Shown here one piece after another: positions 52,495 to 61,842 of a stretch of 64,000 bases of DNA (position 1 is the stretch's first letter; each line of letters starts with the position of its first letter). Made by a program: the position numbers and the translations under genes. Origin of the DNA: Prorocentrum cordatum (lineage: Eukaryota; Sar; Dinophyceae; Prorocentrales; Prorocentraceae); assembly GCA_963575745.1 (NCBI GenBank), contig CAUYUJ010009458.1, forward strand, positions 202,001-266,000, read 5' to 3'. The notes beneath the pieces are model-generated. The model worked only from the letters and a program-made list of their open reading frames with translations, searched no databases and was not told where the DNA came from.

Positions 52495-52590
52495 TTGGCT
52501 GCAGGAGCCTGCAGGAGCCTGCAGGACCCTGCGCACTGGCCCGGGCTTGGGAGCAGGATCTTGCAGGAGTTTGCAGGATTCTGCAAGGCT
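52495..52590 (+). repeat. GCAGGAGCCT-type short tandem repeat
   Basis: TGCAGGAGCCTGCAGGAGCC and related decamers and undecamers; GCAGGATTCTGCAAGG-like palindromes follow. Confidence 0.7.
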
Positions 52591-52649
52591 TGACTGACCC
52601 GGGTCTGGATTGACCCGGGTCAGAAGATCCCCGACGACGCAGTGGCAGT

Positions 52650-53017
52650 AGAACATGTCGTCGGGCTGCTCTCCCTGGAGTCAGCAGCTCCAGCAGGGCC
52701 GTCCGCGCGTGGCGTCGGGCCACGGATGGCGCGGGCCGCTGTTGCTCTTCCGGCCTTCCTATCCCGCACTCCACGGCGAGCAGAATGCCTGCCACGACCG
52801 TCGACGTCTCAGACTTCCCGAAGATGGCGAGGGCCTTCTTCGCCGCCTCCGCCGGACCTCTTTCCATCAGCTCGCGAGGAGGCGGCCGCGCCAACAGCAT
52901 GTCCGCCAGCCTGGTGGCGCGAGAGAACACCGCGCAGAGGTTCAGTGCGTCGTCGTCAGGGCCGCGTTGTCCGTGGCGCTCCTGGTGCACGCAGTCGGTG
53001 GTCACCGCTCGAGACAT
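52650..53017 (-). CDS. Coding fragment of an unrecognised protein
   Basis: The minus-strand ATG at about 53017 reads MSRAVTTDCVHQERHGQRGP, then DDDALNLCAVFSRATRLADM, LLARPPPRELMERGPAEAAK and KALAIFGKSETSTVVAGILL. Composition and helix-like character are convincing, and third positions are mostly G/C. After about 52700 this phase turns R/L-rich while another phase reads DDMFYCHCVVGDLLTRVNPD, so a frame change or splice is likely near 52.67 kb. The 5' side runs straight into the satellite at 53 kb. No family is recognised. It looks like a fragment left beside an expanding satellite. Confidence 0.4.
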
Positions 53018-54197
53018 CCACGCAACCGGGGCGCGAAACATCAAATGAACACACCCCTGGCAGTTCTTAGGATGCCCAAGTGCCAAGCCTGCTAGAGCGC
53101 TTGGAGCATTGGACCGCCAACAAAAAGTGGGGGGGCGAAGGGAGCAAACCGTGGGAGACATCCCCGCACGTGGCGCGCGAGGAGTGCAGTGAAAGCACGC
53201 CCGGCGACTCCCTCGTTGGGATGCCCAAGTACCGAGCCGCCATATCGCGGCGAGCATTGGACCACCAAATGAAATTAAATTTGGGGGGCCGAAGTGAGCA
53301 AACCGCTCTAGGCATCCCCACACGTCGCGCGCGAGAGACGAAACGCAAACACCCCTAGCGGCTTATGTTTGGGGTGCCCACGTGCCACGTTTTTTTGTGC
53401 CGCGGTTCATCTTGGACCACCCAGAGAACAAGTCGGGGGGGCCTAGACAAGCAACCCTCTGGAGACATCCCCACATGTTTTAGCTCGAAGGTTGGAGTGC
53501 AAACGCCCCTGGCGGCTCCTCGTTGGGGGCCCACGTGCCACGTCCGCTGTATCGTTGTGAGCACTGGGCCACCAGAAAGGGTAAGCCTGGGTGGCGAAAC
53601 GAGCAAACTGCTCAAGACACCCCCACGCTTGGCGCGCGACGCGGGCGAAACAGGCAAACCGCCAGAGACAACCCCACATTTTTGGGCGCGAATCGTGAAG
53701 GTGCAAACACCCCTGGCGGCTCCCCTTTGGGGTACTCAAGTGCCGCATGTGGTAGATCGTTTTGAGCACTGAGCCACCAAAACAGAAGTCTGGGGAGCGA
53801 AGCAAACACACCGCGTGGGACAACCCCACAATATGGGCTCGAATAGTGAAGGCAAGCACCCCTGGTGGCTCCCCTTTTACAGTGTCCAAACGCCACGCCT
53901 GGTTGATCGCGGTGAGCATCGGACCACCAGAAAACACAATTCAGGGACACCAAAAAAACAACCGCCTGAGACAGCCCCACTTTTTTTTTGGGGGGGGGGG
54001 GGCGCGAATCGTGAAGTGCAAACACCTCTGGTGGCCCCCTTTTGGGGTGCCCAAGTGCCACATCTGGTGTATCGTTTTAATCATTTGGCAACCAAAAGGT
54101 AGAAGCCTGGGGGGCCGACGTGAACACACTGCGTCAGACGTCCCCATCATACGGGCGCGAACAATGAAGTACAATCACCCTTGGCGGCCCACCGGTG
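52995..54197 (+). repeat. About 150-bp satellite, 7-8 units
   Basis: Units start near 53070, 53219, 53369, 53525, 53730, 53878 and 54045, with a partial unit before. Shared words are GGGTGCCCAAGTGCCAC, GAGCATTGGACCACCA, GGGGGGCCGAAG.GAGCAAAC, GAGACATCCCCACA, GGCGCGAATCGTGAAG and GCAAACACCCCTGGCGGCTC. Unit 4 is longer (about 205 bp) through an internal duplication. Identity is roughly 65-80 percent. Confidence 0.88.
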
Positions 54198-54199
54198 GG

Positions 54200-54600
54200 G
54201 TGAGTGCGTATGAGCGCGAGTCAGTTTGAGTATGAGTGAGTGTGAGTGAGGCGGGGTATGAGTGGGTCTGAGTGCTGCACGTTAGTATGAGGTCGAGTAG
54301 CTTCGAGATCATCAGAGTCTGAGTGCGATTGAGTTTGAGTGCGAGATTGCTTGGCTTTGGGTAAATATGGGAGTAAGTCTTTGTGAGTGTGAGCGAGTCT
54401 AAGTGTAATCAAACTGAGTGTGACTTAGTCTGCGCTAGTATATTTATATGATTCATTTTCAGTATGGGTGAGACTGTGCGTGTGAGTGATGAACGGATCA
54501 TGATGTGAGTGAGTTTGAATGTGAGTGAGTCTGGATGTGAGTGAGTTTGAGTGTGAGTGAGCTTGATAATGAGTATGAGCGAGTCTGGGCGTGGTAGGGT
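54200..54600 (+). repeat. Degenerate TGAGTNTGAGTG array 1
   Basis: Words such as GAGTATGAGTGAGTGTGAGT and GAGTTTGAGTGTGAGTGAG repeat with much variation. The array begins directly after the 150-bp satellite. Confidence 0.75.
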
Positions 54601-55495
54601 CTCAGTAAGGAAGAGGAGGAAGGAGGAGAGGGGGCGGGGAACACACACAGCAACAAGATCCCCATCTCAGGATATGGGGAAAACGCGATCACAATTGATG
54701 CGGTTCGCCAATCCCCCCTCCTACTAGGCCCCCACCCAGGGCGCCGACGGGGGGAGACTGGCCCGAAGGAGGAAACATCGATTCCCAATCGCCCATCCAT
54801 CGCCGATCGGAGCCTCGACCGCCCACCCTTCCCAGGATCGTGCGGCTTCGCCGTCGTGGGCCTATCGCTGATCTACAGTGGAGGTTCCTGGCAAGAGACA
54901 CCCTGCTTGCCTCCAGGTTGCCCTGGGTTTCTTGGGCTTCGAGGGTTTTGCGATGGAAAGCGTGACGTCCCCACACCAAGAATCAGTGCACGTCCTGGGG
55001 TCTCAGGGTTGGGTTTTTTCTGGAAGGTTCCTTGTGGATCGGCCCCCACTGTACCAGCGATGTATCGTCGACTCTGTATCGCTCATTTCCCTGCCCGTTT
55101 CCCTCACCGTTTCGGTCCCGCTTGATCCGCACCACATCCTTCTCAGTCCGGCTCCATCTCGCGCGAGCCGGCTCAACCCTGGGGCATGCGCTGGCAGACC
55201 CTCCGAACCGTGTTTGCCCTCAGGGGCTCCTCCGCAGCTTACGTGAGGGACCCGATGGGTATGGCGGGGGTTCGGCCTGTGCCCGGTGGATTCCGTGCCC
55301 CCGGCTCGCCTCGCGGGCGCTCCGTCGCTGGGTGGCACGTCGGGGTGTCAGCGGGTGGCCTGCCCGTGGGCGCCTCCTCGCGGGGGGGGGGTATGCCGAG
55401 GTGCGCGTTGCCCGCCCGTGGGCGCCCTGTGGGCGTCCCGCGCTTCGGGGGGCAAGCCGCAGCTTCGCCTGCTGCCCGCCCGCGGACACCTCGTG
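54601..55495. other. No recognised gene
   Basis: GC-rich from 55.1 kb, with GCCCGTGGGCGCC-type words repeated near 55360-55500. Frames of about 100-180 codons on both strands lack motifs. Confidence 0.35.
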
Positions 55496-55750
55496 GGCGC
55501 CCCGACTGCTCGCACCACGCAGATCGCGCCACATAGCTTGCGCCACAGAGCTCCCATCACATTAGCTTGCACCACATAGCTTGCACCACAGCTGACACCA
55601 CATGGCTTGCACCACGTTTATCGCACCGCACAGCTTGCATCACATGCAAGATTGCACCATATAGCTTGCTCCACATAGCTTGCACCACATTGTTTGCACC
55701 ACATAGTTTGCAACACATGGTTGCACCACACAGCTTGCACATCCACAGTG
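55496..55750 (+). repeat. 16-bp minisatellite CACATAGCTTGCACCA, about 15 units
   Basis: Imperfect 14-17-bp units of GCTTGCACCACATA type. The minus strand reads repeated MWCKLCGA-like peptides with CxxC; these follow the repeat and are not evidence of a zinc finger. Confidence 0.85.
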
Positions 55751-56455
55751 CAATAACTTTCTGTTCGGGGTCCATGCCTGCTAAGATGATAGACTCCCAC
55801 GAACACCTCCCAGGAGTTGCCCCCGCCCTTGACGTGGCGGCCCTCTCTCGCCCGCCCTTCGCGCAGGTAGTCAGGTCCTCGTGTTCCGGCGGCACCGCCG
55901 CGACCGGCGGGAGCGGCGGGCCGTCGCCGTCGGCCCGGGGCCCGGACGGCGCGCGGCGCGAGGGGTGAGGTCGGGGCAAGGACCGGCAAGGAGAGGAGGG
56001 GAGATCGATGCAAGGCGCGGGGAGGGGGATGGAAGAGGAGGAGGAGGAAGAGGAGGAGGAGGAGGAGGAGGAGGAGGAGGAGGAGGAGGGGGGGGGGGGT
56101 TATGACATGAGGAGGACCTGGAGGGGGGGGAGGCGGAGGAGGAGTAGGAGGAATGAGGAGGGAGGAGGATAAGGGAGGGTGGGAGGACGAGGGCGAGGGT
56201 TCGGGGTCAGAACAGGGAGAAGAGAGGGTGAAGGATGGAACCACGAGAGGGAGGACAGATGATGGAGGAGGAGAGCTGAGAGAGGAGGGAGGAGGGAGAA
56301 GCCTTTTTTACGGCCCGCAGGGGACATCCCAGGCCGCTGCGGTGTTGATCTGGTGGGTCCAGTGGGCTGTCAGCCGAAAACCGCAACGATTCGATGACGC
56401 GGAGATCCCGATATGAGCATATTTTATTCTGCAGCGCTTGGGTGCATTCTTTGAT
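55751..56455. other. No recognised gene; (GGA)n at 56036-56092
   Basis: The purine-rich strand extends from 56000 to 56300 with a clean (GGA)n of about 55 bp. G/R-rich frames only. Confidence 0.6.
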
Positions 56456-57245
56456 GCGGTATAGGTTCTGAGAGGGTCTGTGTACGAATCGGTCCGAGCA
56501 TGAGCGGGTGTGAATGCAAGAGCGTCTTGGTATGATCAGGTTTGCGCATACGTGGGCCTGAACGAGAGCATTCCTGAATACGAGTGGTCATGATTGTCAG
56601 CAGTGATGTTGACTAGAAGTAAGTCTGACTAGGTGTTTGCGTATCAGGGAGCCTGCGTGTGAATGAGTATGAGTATGATTGCGTGGGCGCGGGCGACTGA
56701 ACGCGAGCAGCAGTTCTAATAGTGAGGGGGTCCGAGTGGGAGTGGATCTGACAACGCACGAGTCTGAATATTTGCGCGGATGGTTGAGTTTACTTGGTTA
56801 TTGGTGGGAGTGCTACTACGTATAAGTGGCATGGTTTGGTAGGGCCTAAGTATGAAGGGGGTCGGAGTATGGGTGTGCATTAATATGAGCGCCTCTGGAT
56901 TATGATATGTCAGGGGGTGAGTGAGTATGGATGTGCGTGGCAGGGTATTGGTGAGAAGGGGTGTGATTGAGGATGGACATATTCGAGTATCAATGGCGAT
57001 GTCTGATTGTTTCTCAGCATGAGTGTATGCGTTTGGGCATGGGCGACTGGACATGAAAGGGCCTGAGTGGGAGAACGTCAGCGCACGAGAAGGTGAACAT
57101 ATGTTGATCTGGCTATGCACGGGTCGAAAGTATTGATATGCCTGAGCATGAAATTAGGATAGTCTTGAATCTAGTCTGATGTATGATAGATCTGAGCATA
57201 TATCTGGGCATGATCTTGATATATTTGATATATGGATACAGTCAG
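56456..57245 (+). repeat. Degenerate TGAGTNTGAGTG array 2 with about 345-bp higher-order unit
   Basis: The same short-word family as 54.2 kb but more decayed. A larger unit with GGGCGACTG.AC.TGAA..GCGAG, CCGAGTGGGAG and GCGCACGAG recurs at about 56695 and 57043. Confidence 0.55.
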
Positions 57246-57259
57246 GATATAATTGAGGG

Positions 57260-57525
57260 TGTCTTGGGCCGTTTTTCGGTCTCACGGGGCCTTCTCTGGG
57301 CTCCCGGGGCCCAGTTGGCGCTCTTGGGACCTCCCTCCTGTGGGCCCGCAGGTTTTGGAATCTCTTGGGGTCTCCAATGACATCCTGGCGTTGTCTGTCG
57401 CATCCTGGCGCCCCCCACGGCTTGCCAGATTGATCGTGGTCCCTCCTGGAGCATTTGGGGATATTCTCGGGACTTCCCAGGGCCTTCAGGGCTCTCCTGG
57501 GACCTGCTGTGCCTTGGTGGGGCCA
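57260..57525 (+). repeat. GGCCTCTTGGGG-type block 6
   Basis: Units such as GGGCCGTTTTTCGG, GGGGCCTTCTCTGGGCTCC and TCTTGGGGTCTCC, moderately decayed. Confidence 0.5.
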
Positions 57526-57554
57526 GTGGAGACGAGAAGGAAGGAGGAAGACGA

Positions 57555-57720
57555 GACGCGAGGAGGGAGGAGGAGGAGGAGCGAGCAGCACCTAAAAGGA
57601 GGAGAAGAGGATAAGAAAGAGGAGGAGGAGGAACGAGGAGGAGGAGGAGGAGGAGGAGGAGATGAGGAGAGGAGAAGAGGAGAAGAAAGAGGAGGAGGAG
57701 GCGGAGGAGGAGGCGCCCCC
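57555..57720 (+). repeat. (GGA)n-rich tract
   Basis: GAGGAGGAG blocks broken by AAGA and ACGA words. Confidence 0.85.
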
Positions 57721-57924
57721 CACCTCCCACCCCCTTCGACAACATCAAAAACAGTTAGTCTGCTTGAAAATTCTGGTGGTTCCGGGCCCGTGTCGGACCT
57801 GTTGGCGGCTCCCTTGTGGGGGGCCCAATTGTCATGCCTGCTACATCGTGGTCATCATGGGATCATGAGCCAAGACGCATTTCCCGTCATCAATCTGCCA
57901 TTCTGTTTGGGAGGTATCCCCGCA

Positions 57925-58170
57925 GTTCGGACGCGATGTCTTGAGACCCTCTTGGGGGACTCTTGGCTTGGATTGTCTCGGGGCGATCTTGGGAGCAGCC
58001 TCCCTAAGAAGCGAGGGTGTCCAACATACACGCTTCCCCATTGGAGTGATACGATGTTTGCCTCTCGGGAGTGCTATTGCGGCTGTCCCGGGGTATCCTG
58101 TGGGCCCCCTTGGGCCGTCTTGGGACCACATGGGGCCGTCCCGAAGCTGTCGTGGACCTCTCCAGAGCCT
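57925..58170 (+). repeat. GGCCTCTTGGGG-type block 7
   Basis: Units such as GACCCTCTTGGGGGACTC, GGGGCGATCTTGGG and GGGCCGTCTTGGGACC. Confidence 0.5.
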
Positions 58171-58667
58171 CGTCGGATGGAGAATATTGAGCCGATAATA
58201 ACTGCTGTCAATTGGCGTGCGGCTTGATTCCGAAGCCAACTTGCCAGCGCCAGGGGCATCACTGTGGACTGGGCACACTAGACATTGTCTTGGTCAGGGT
58301 GCTACGGCGCTGCGCTACGTCAGCTTGCGCAGACCATCACCCTTCACCCTACGATCTCTCGAGGCGCTTGCTCTCCTCTGCCCCTTCACCCTACGACCTC
58401 TCGAGGGGCTTGCTCTCCTCTGCCCCCCCTCCCCAAAGACCCTCCGGGTGCGGCCGCCAAGGCCGACAGCGGCACTGCTGGGACGAGGACGCCGCTGTCC
58501 TCTGCCTCGCGCGCCGCGGCGCCCCGCCTGGAAATCCCCGGGCGTGCCCGCCTGCGGCCCGGGGCACCGCCCCCGGTGGGAGCTGCCCGCGCACGGCCGC
58601 GCGTGAGGCGCCCTGCGGTGTGCCGCGCCAGCGACTTGCGCGAGCCATCGCGAGTCGCGCACCGGTC
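58171..58667. other. No recognised gene
   Basis: Contains the direct repeat CTTCACCCTACGA(T/C)CTCTCG at about 58343 and 58385, 42 bp apart. The GC-rich remainder gives P/R-rich frames. Confidence 0.4.
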
Positions 58668-58682
58668 GCCACGTCCCCGTAC
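58668..58682. repeat. 15-bp target-site duplication, left (GCCACGTCCCCGTAC)
   Basis: Identical to 58870-58884, flanking the hairpin element. Confidence 0.85.
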
Positions 58683-58869
58683 TAGGGGAGCAAAGAGTGA
58701 CATAAGCATAAAGACTCGGAGGTCCGGGCGGATTTCTCGGATCGGGGCTGGGGCCCCCCGGCGCCGCCCCTGGCGCGCTCCGCGCGCCAGGGAGGGGGGT
58801 CCAGCGCCGATCCGAGAAATCCGCGTGGACCTCCGAGTTTTTATGTTTATGTTACTTTTTGTTCCCCTA
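58683..58869. mobile_element. Hairpin element family F, copy 3, with 15-bp TSD
   Basis: 187 bp from TAGGGGAGCAAAGAGTGACA to TTACTTTTTGTTCCCCTA. The arms continue as CATAAGCATAAAGACTCGGA...GATTTCTCGGATCGGGGCTGG and their inverse. The central hairpin CCTGGCGCGCTCCGCGCGCC matches copies 1 and 2, but the mid-arm block (GACTCGGAGGTCC) differs from theirs (TTTTGGCGCTCC) while staying complementary within the element. Perfect 15-bp direct repeats flank it. Confidence 0.9.
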
Positions 58870-58884
58870 GCCACGTCCCCGTAC
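58870..58884. repeat. 15-bp target-site duplication, right
   Basis: GCCACGTCCCCGTAC, identical to 58668-58682. Confidence 0.85.
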
Positions 58885-58956
58885 GCAGGGCCCCGTTTCC
58901 GTCGCCGCCCACGTGTGACAAGACCAGATCTTCCGGGTGCGAGCGCCTGGTGTCAC

Positions 58957-59098
58957 CGAGCGCGTTCCACCACTCGCAAAGCAAAGTGCCTACTCGCAAA
59001 CGTGCAGATGTCTGCTTCGATGTAATCTCTCGTGGATCTCCCCCGGCGGATCCTCGCCATTTGTGAGTCGTCACTTTGCGAGTAGTGGAACGCGCTCG
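58957..59098. mobile_element. MITE family E, copy 2
   Basis: 142 bp, CGAGCGCGTTCCACCACTCG to CGAGTAGTGGAACGCGCTCG, with the same internal words as copy 1 (CTACTCGCAAACGT, GGCGGATCC, CCATTTG). It lies 72 bp from the hairpin element. Confidence 0.88.
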
Positions 59099-60292
59099 TC
59101 TATAGTGCCTGAGGACGTTCGTAACCAGGCATCCGTAACCAGAAGCCGGCATGTGTCCGCCAGGGGTCCCGCGGCGTCTCGTGACGTCCGTGGTGCTTGT
59201 CTGTTGCGTCATACCATTTCAGTGAACGTACTGCTTTCTATCTGTTGTCGCTTCGCAATTTGCTGAATTGATACTCGTGGCTGTTCGATGGTTGTATCAT
59301 CACCCAAGCGTCGTTTGGTTGTCGATCCTTCGTCCTTGCCCGCGCATCAGTGATAGTGTTCAAAGACTAGTAGAATATCGTCTGCCGTGCTCCCTGTCCA
59401 CGGCTTGCAGCCGTGTCCTGTTGCTTCACGTCGTGGTGAGTGCTTCGGGATCAGGACATACATGCTGATACTTGCGGTGGAGTGTGCGATACATCATTCT
59501 AAAGCAACGTCTGAACGTAAAGCTAGACTGAGCAGGCCACTCCCATTCCAATTCCTGGTGTTCCAACTGTCGATGGGATGATGCGCGTTCGCATCCCAGA
59601 TGCGTTCCGGCCACCAGAACGATTTAGGAGGCCATCTAACGGCGCCTTGTGCGATTTGGGGAAGCTTTGGGCGGGAGCATGCGCAATCGACTTAAACCTC
59701 CGAGGTCGTCAGTTGTTCCACACGTGCCCTTTCTGGACCTCTCGACCCCTTCCCTGTGACGGCGCTCCGCCCCAGGCCTCTCGGGGGGCGCCCGAAGCGG
59801 GCCTCTCCGCACACACCCGCGCTCGTGGAGCTCCCGGCCGCATGCGCAGCTGCTTCTCGATGTGTGCTGGAAGCTTGGGGCTGACACTGGGAAGTCCCAG
59901 GGTTTCGGAAGAGGGAACTCCTGGAGACCTCGCGACGCGCGTCATGGTAGCATTATCCAGTCCACACGTCGGCTCCGTAAGCTATTGGTCGACGCTCGCG
60001 CGGCGATGCTCCGGAGTCAGTCCGACGCAAATCTGATGCAATTCCGACGTAGTCTGACGTGAACTTGACGTAAATCCGACGTGGATCCGACGTACATCGG
60101 GTCTCAAGTTGCAGCGCGAGGCCTCCAGGATTTTCTGCATAAGGGTTGTATTTATTCGTTCAGACGCGATATCGCTTCAGCGTGTGGGTGCGAGAAACCA
60201 TGACAGTCCAAGGACAAGACCACCAGTGACCTCCTCCTCCTCCTCCTCAGCCTCCTTCCTCTTCCGCCTTCTCCCCCTTCTCCCTTTTTCTA
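59099..60292. other. No recognised gene
   Basis: Near-neutral composition to 59.6 kb. A short CCGACGT(A/G) series (TCCGACGCAAATC, TTCCGACGTAG, ATCCGACGTGG, ATCCGACGTACATC) lies at 60018-60100. Confidence 0.4.
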
Positions 60293-60460
60293 CAGTCAAC
60301 CCGCATAGTAAGGATGGGCAACCTTCCCAAGGGTACCCTTGCATCCCTGCCTTCTCGGTTCATCCTCGGCCACTTCCGTTGGCTGCGCCCCGGTCGGGAA
60401 GCTTCGACATGGGTTCGCCCTTGCACCCTTACCGCGCATCTTTACTATCCGGGTTGACTG
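60293..60460. mobile_element. Mariner-type MITE with TA target duplication
   Basis: 168 bp with ends CAGTCAACCCGCATAGTAA and, inverted, TTTACTATCCGGGTTGACTG (TIR about 28 bp), flanked by TA on both sides (60291-60292, 60461-60462). The CAGT start and TA flank are hallmarks of Tc1/mariner-derived MITEs. Inner words GGGTACCCTTGCA and TTGCACCC are also inverted. The proline/serine-rich frame across it is not a gene. Confidence 0.8.
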
Positions 60461-60724
60461 TATTTCGCCGCCTCTCTCTGCGATCGCTATCGGACCCTGC
60501 ACCTGCGGGTTCCATCGGCGCTGGGGTCGCCCCACCGTTTGTCACCCGGCTGCAGACATCCTTCGATTTCAGAACCTCCGCTGGTGTCTCGGTACCTGCA
60601 GGGGATGGGTTCGAACGTGGTTCCTTATTTTTTCTCCCCCTCCCCTTGCCTCCCCCTCATCATGAGGAGGAGGATCACGAACAACGAGGAGGAAGGGAGG
60701 AGGATGATGAATGACATGTGCCGA

Positions 60725-60945
60725 TGAGGAGGAGGAGGAGGAGGAGGAGGAGGAGGCGGAGGAGTTGGAGGAGGAGAAGGAGGATCACGGCCTAGCTTAG
60801 GGCACCCAGTCGGGCGGTAAACTGTAGTAAGTTTATTGGGAGAGGCGGGATGAAGGGAGGACGATGAGGAGAATGCTTGAGGAGGAGAAAGTGGAGGAGG
60901 TGGAGGAGGAGGAATGAGAATGAGGAGGGAGGATGAGGACAGCTG
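60725..60945 (+). repeat. (GGA)n-rich tracts
   Basis: Clean GGA at 60727-60780 and a second, broken tract at 60865-60945. Confidence 0.85.
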
Positions 60946-61502
60946 ATGAGGATGTCTTACCACAATTTCCAAACTCGGCCGGACAGAGGTTGCGCGCCCG
61001 AGTGGGTCCAACAAGTACTACAGGTGTTTGCCGCTTTGGTGAGGCGGCGACCACAGCGCGGGCGTTCTCAAGGTTGAGCGCCGCCAGTGGTCCAACATCT
61101 GCCAATTTCGAACGATCTGCGATTTCGGAAAGCCGCGATCATTCGAGGTCGAACGACGCACGCAGTGTCGGACTCCAGTGCAGAAGTAGTCACGGCACGA
61201 ACTTGCCGCAAGCGAGATCTGGTATGGCGCACATGTCCGTAGCGCGGAAATGTGGGCGTTTCCAGAATGGGTTGTAGACTAGGGGCGTGTGGATCGAGTG
61301 GACGGTTCCATGACATATCCCAGGTGCCATTCAAGTTTCCCCCTCCACTCATTATTCGTAGCTATATTTTGATTATCACTATTAATCAGAGTGAGGGGGC
61401 CGAACGGTCATTCATTGTCGCTGCGTGCGTGGCTCTAGTGGGGATCCATGTGAGGATTCTGCTTGTTGCGTTGTTGTTGTTTGTTGTCGTCGTCCCCTCT
61501 TC
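60946..61502. other. No recognised gene
   Basis: Mixed composition with short frames; no repeat with other parts of the window was noticed. Confidence 0.35.
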
Positions 61503-61842
61503 GATCCACCCCGCGACTCACCCGCGACCCACCCCGCGACCCACCCCGCGACCCACCCCGTGACCCACCCCGTGACCCACCCCGCGACCCACCCCGCGAC
61601 CCACCCCGCGACCCACCCGCGACCCACCCTGCGACCCACCCCGCGACCCACCCCGTGACCCACCCCGCGACCTACCCCGCGACCCACCCCGCGACCCACC
61701 CCGCGACCCACCCCGCGACCCACCCTGCGACCCACCCACGATCCACCCGCGACCCATGCGCGACCCACCCGCGACCCACCCGCGACCAACCCCGCGCCCT
61801 ACCCCGCGACCCACCCGCGACCCACCCCGCGATCCACCCACA
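61503..61842 (+). repeat. 12-bp minisatellite GCGACCCACCCC, about 28 units
   Basis: Units alternate between 12 bp (GCGACCCACCCC) and 11 bp, with C-to-T and G-to-A variants. In frame it would encode PRDP repeats; on the minus strand, WVAG or GVGR repeats. No start, flank or codon signal supports a protein. Confidence 0.93.

Noticed and set aside
54640-54680. Possible fourth copy of repeat D in inverted orientation
   Set aside because: Only short CA-rich and GGATATGGGG words match; too little to call.
55557-56244. Possible zinc-finger repeats (WCKLCGA)
   Set aside because: The CxxC pattern arises from the 16-bp repeat and lacks paired histidines or further cysteines at fixed spacing.
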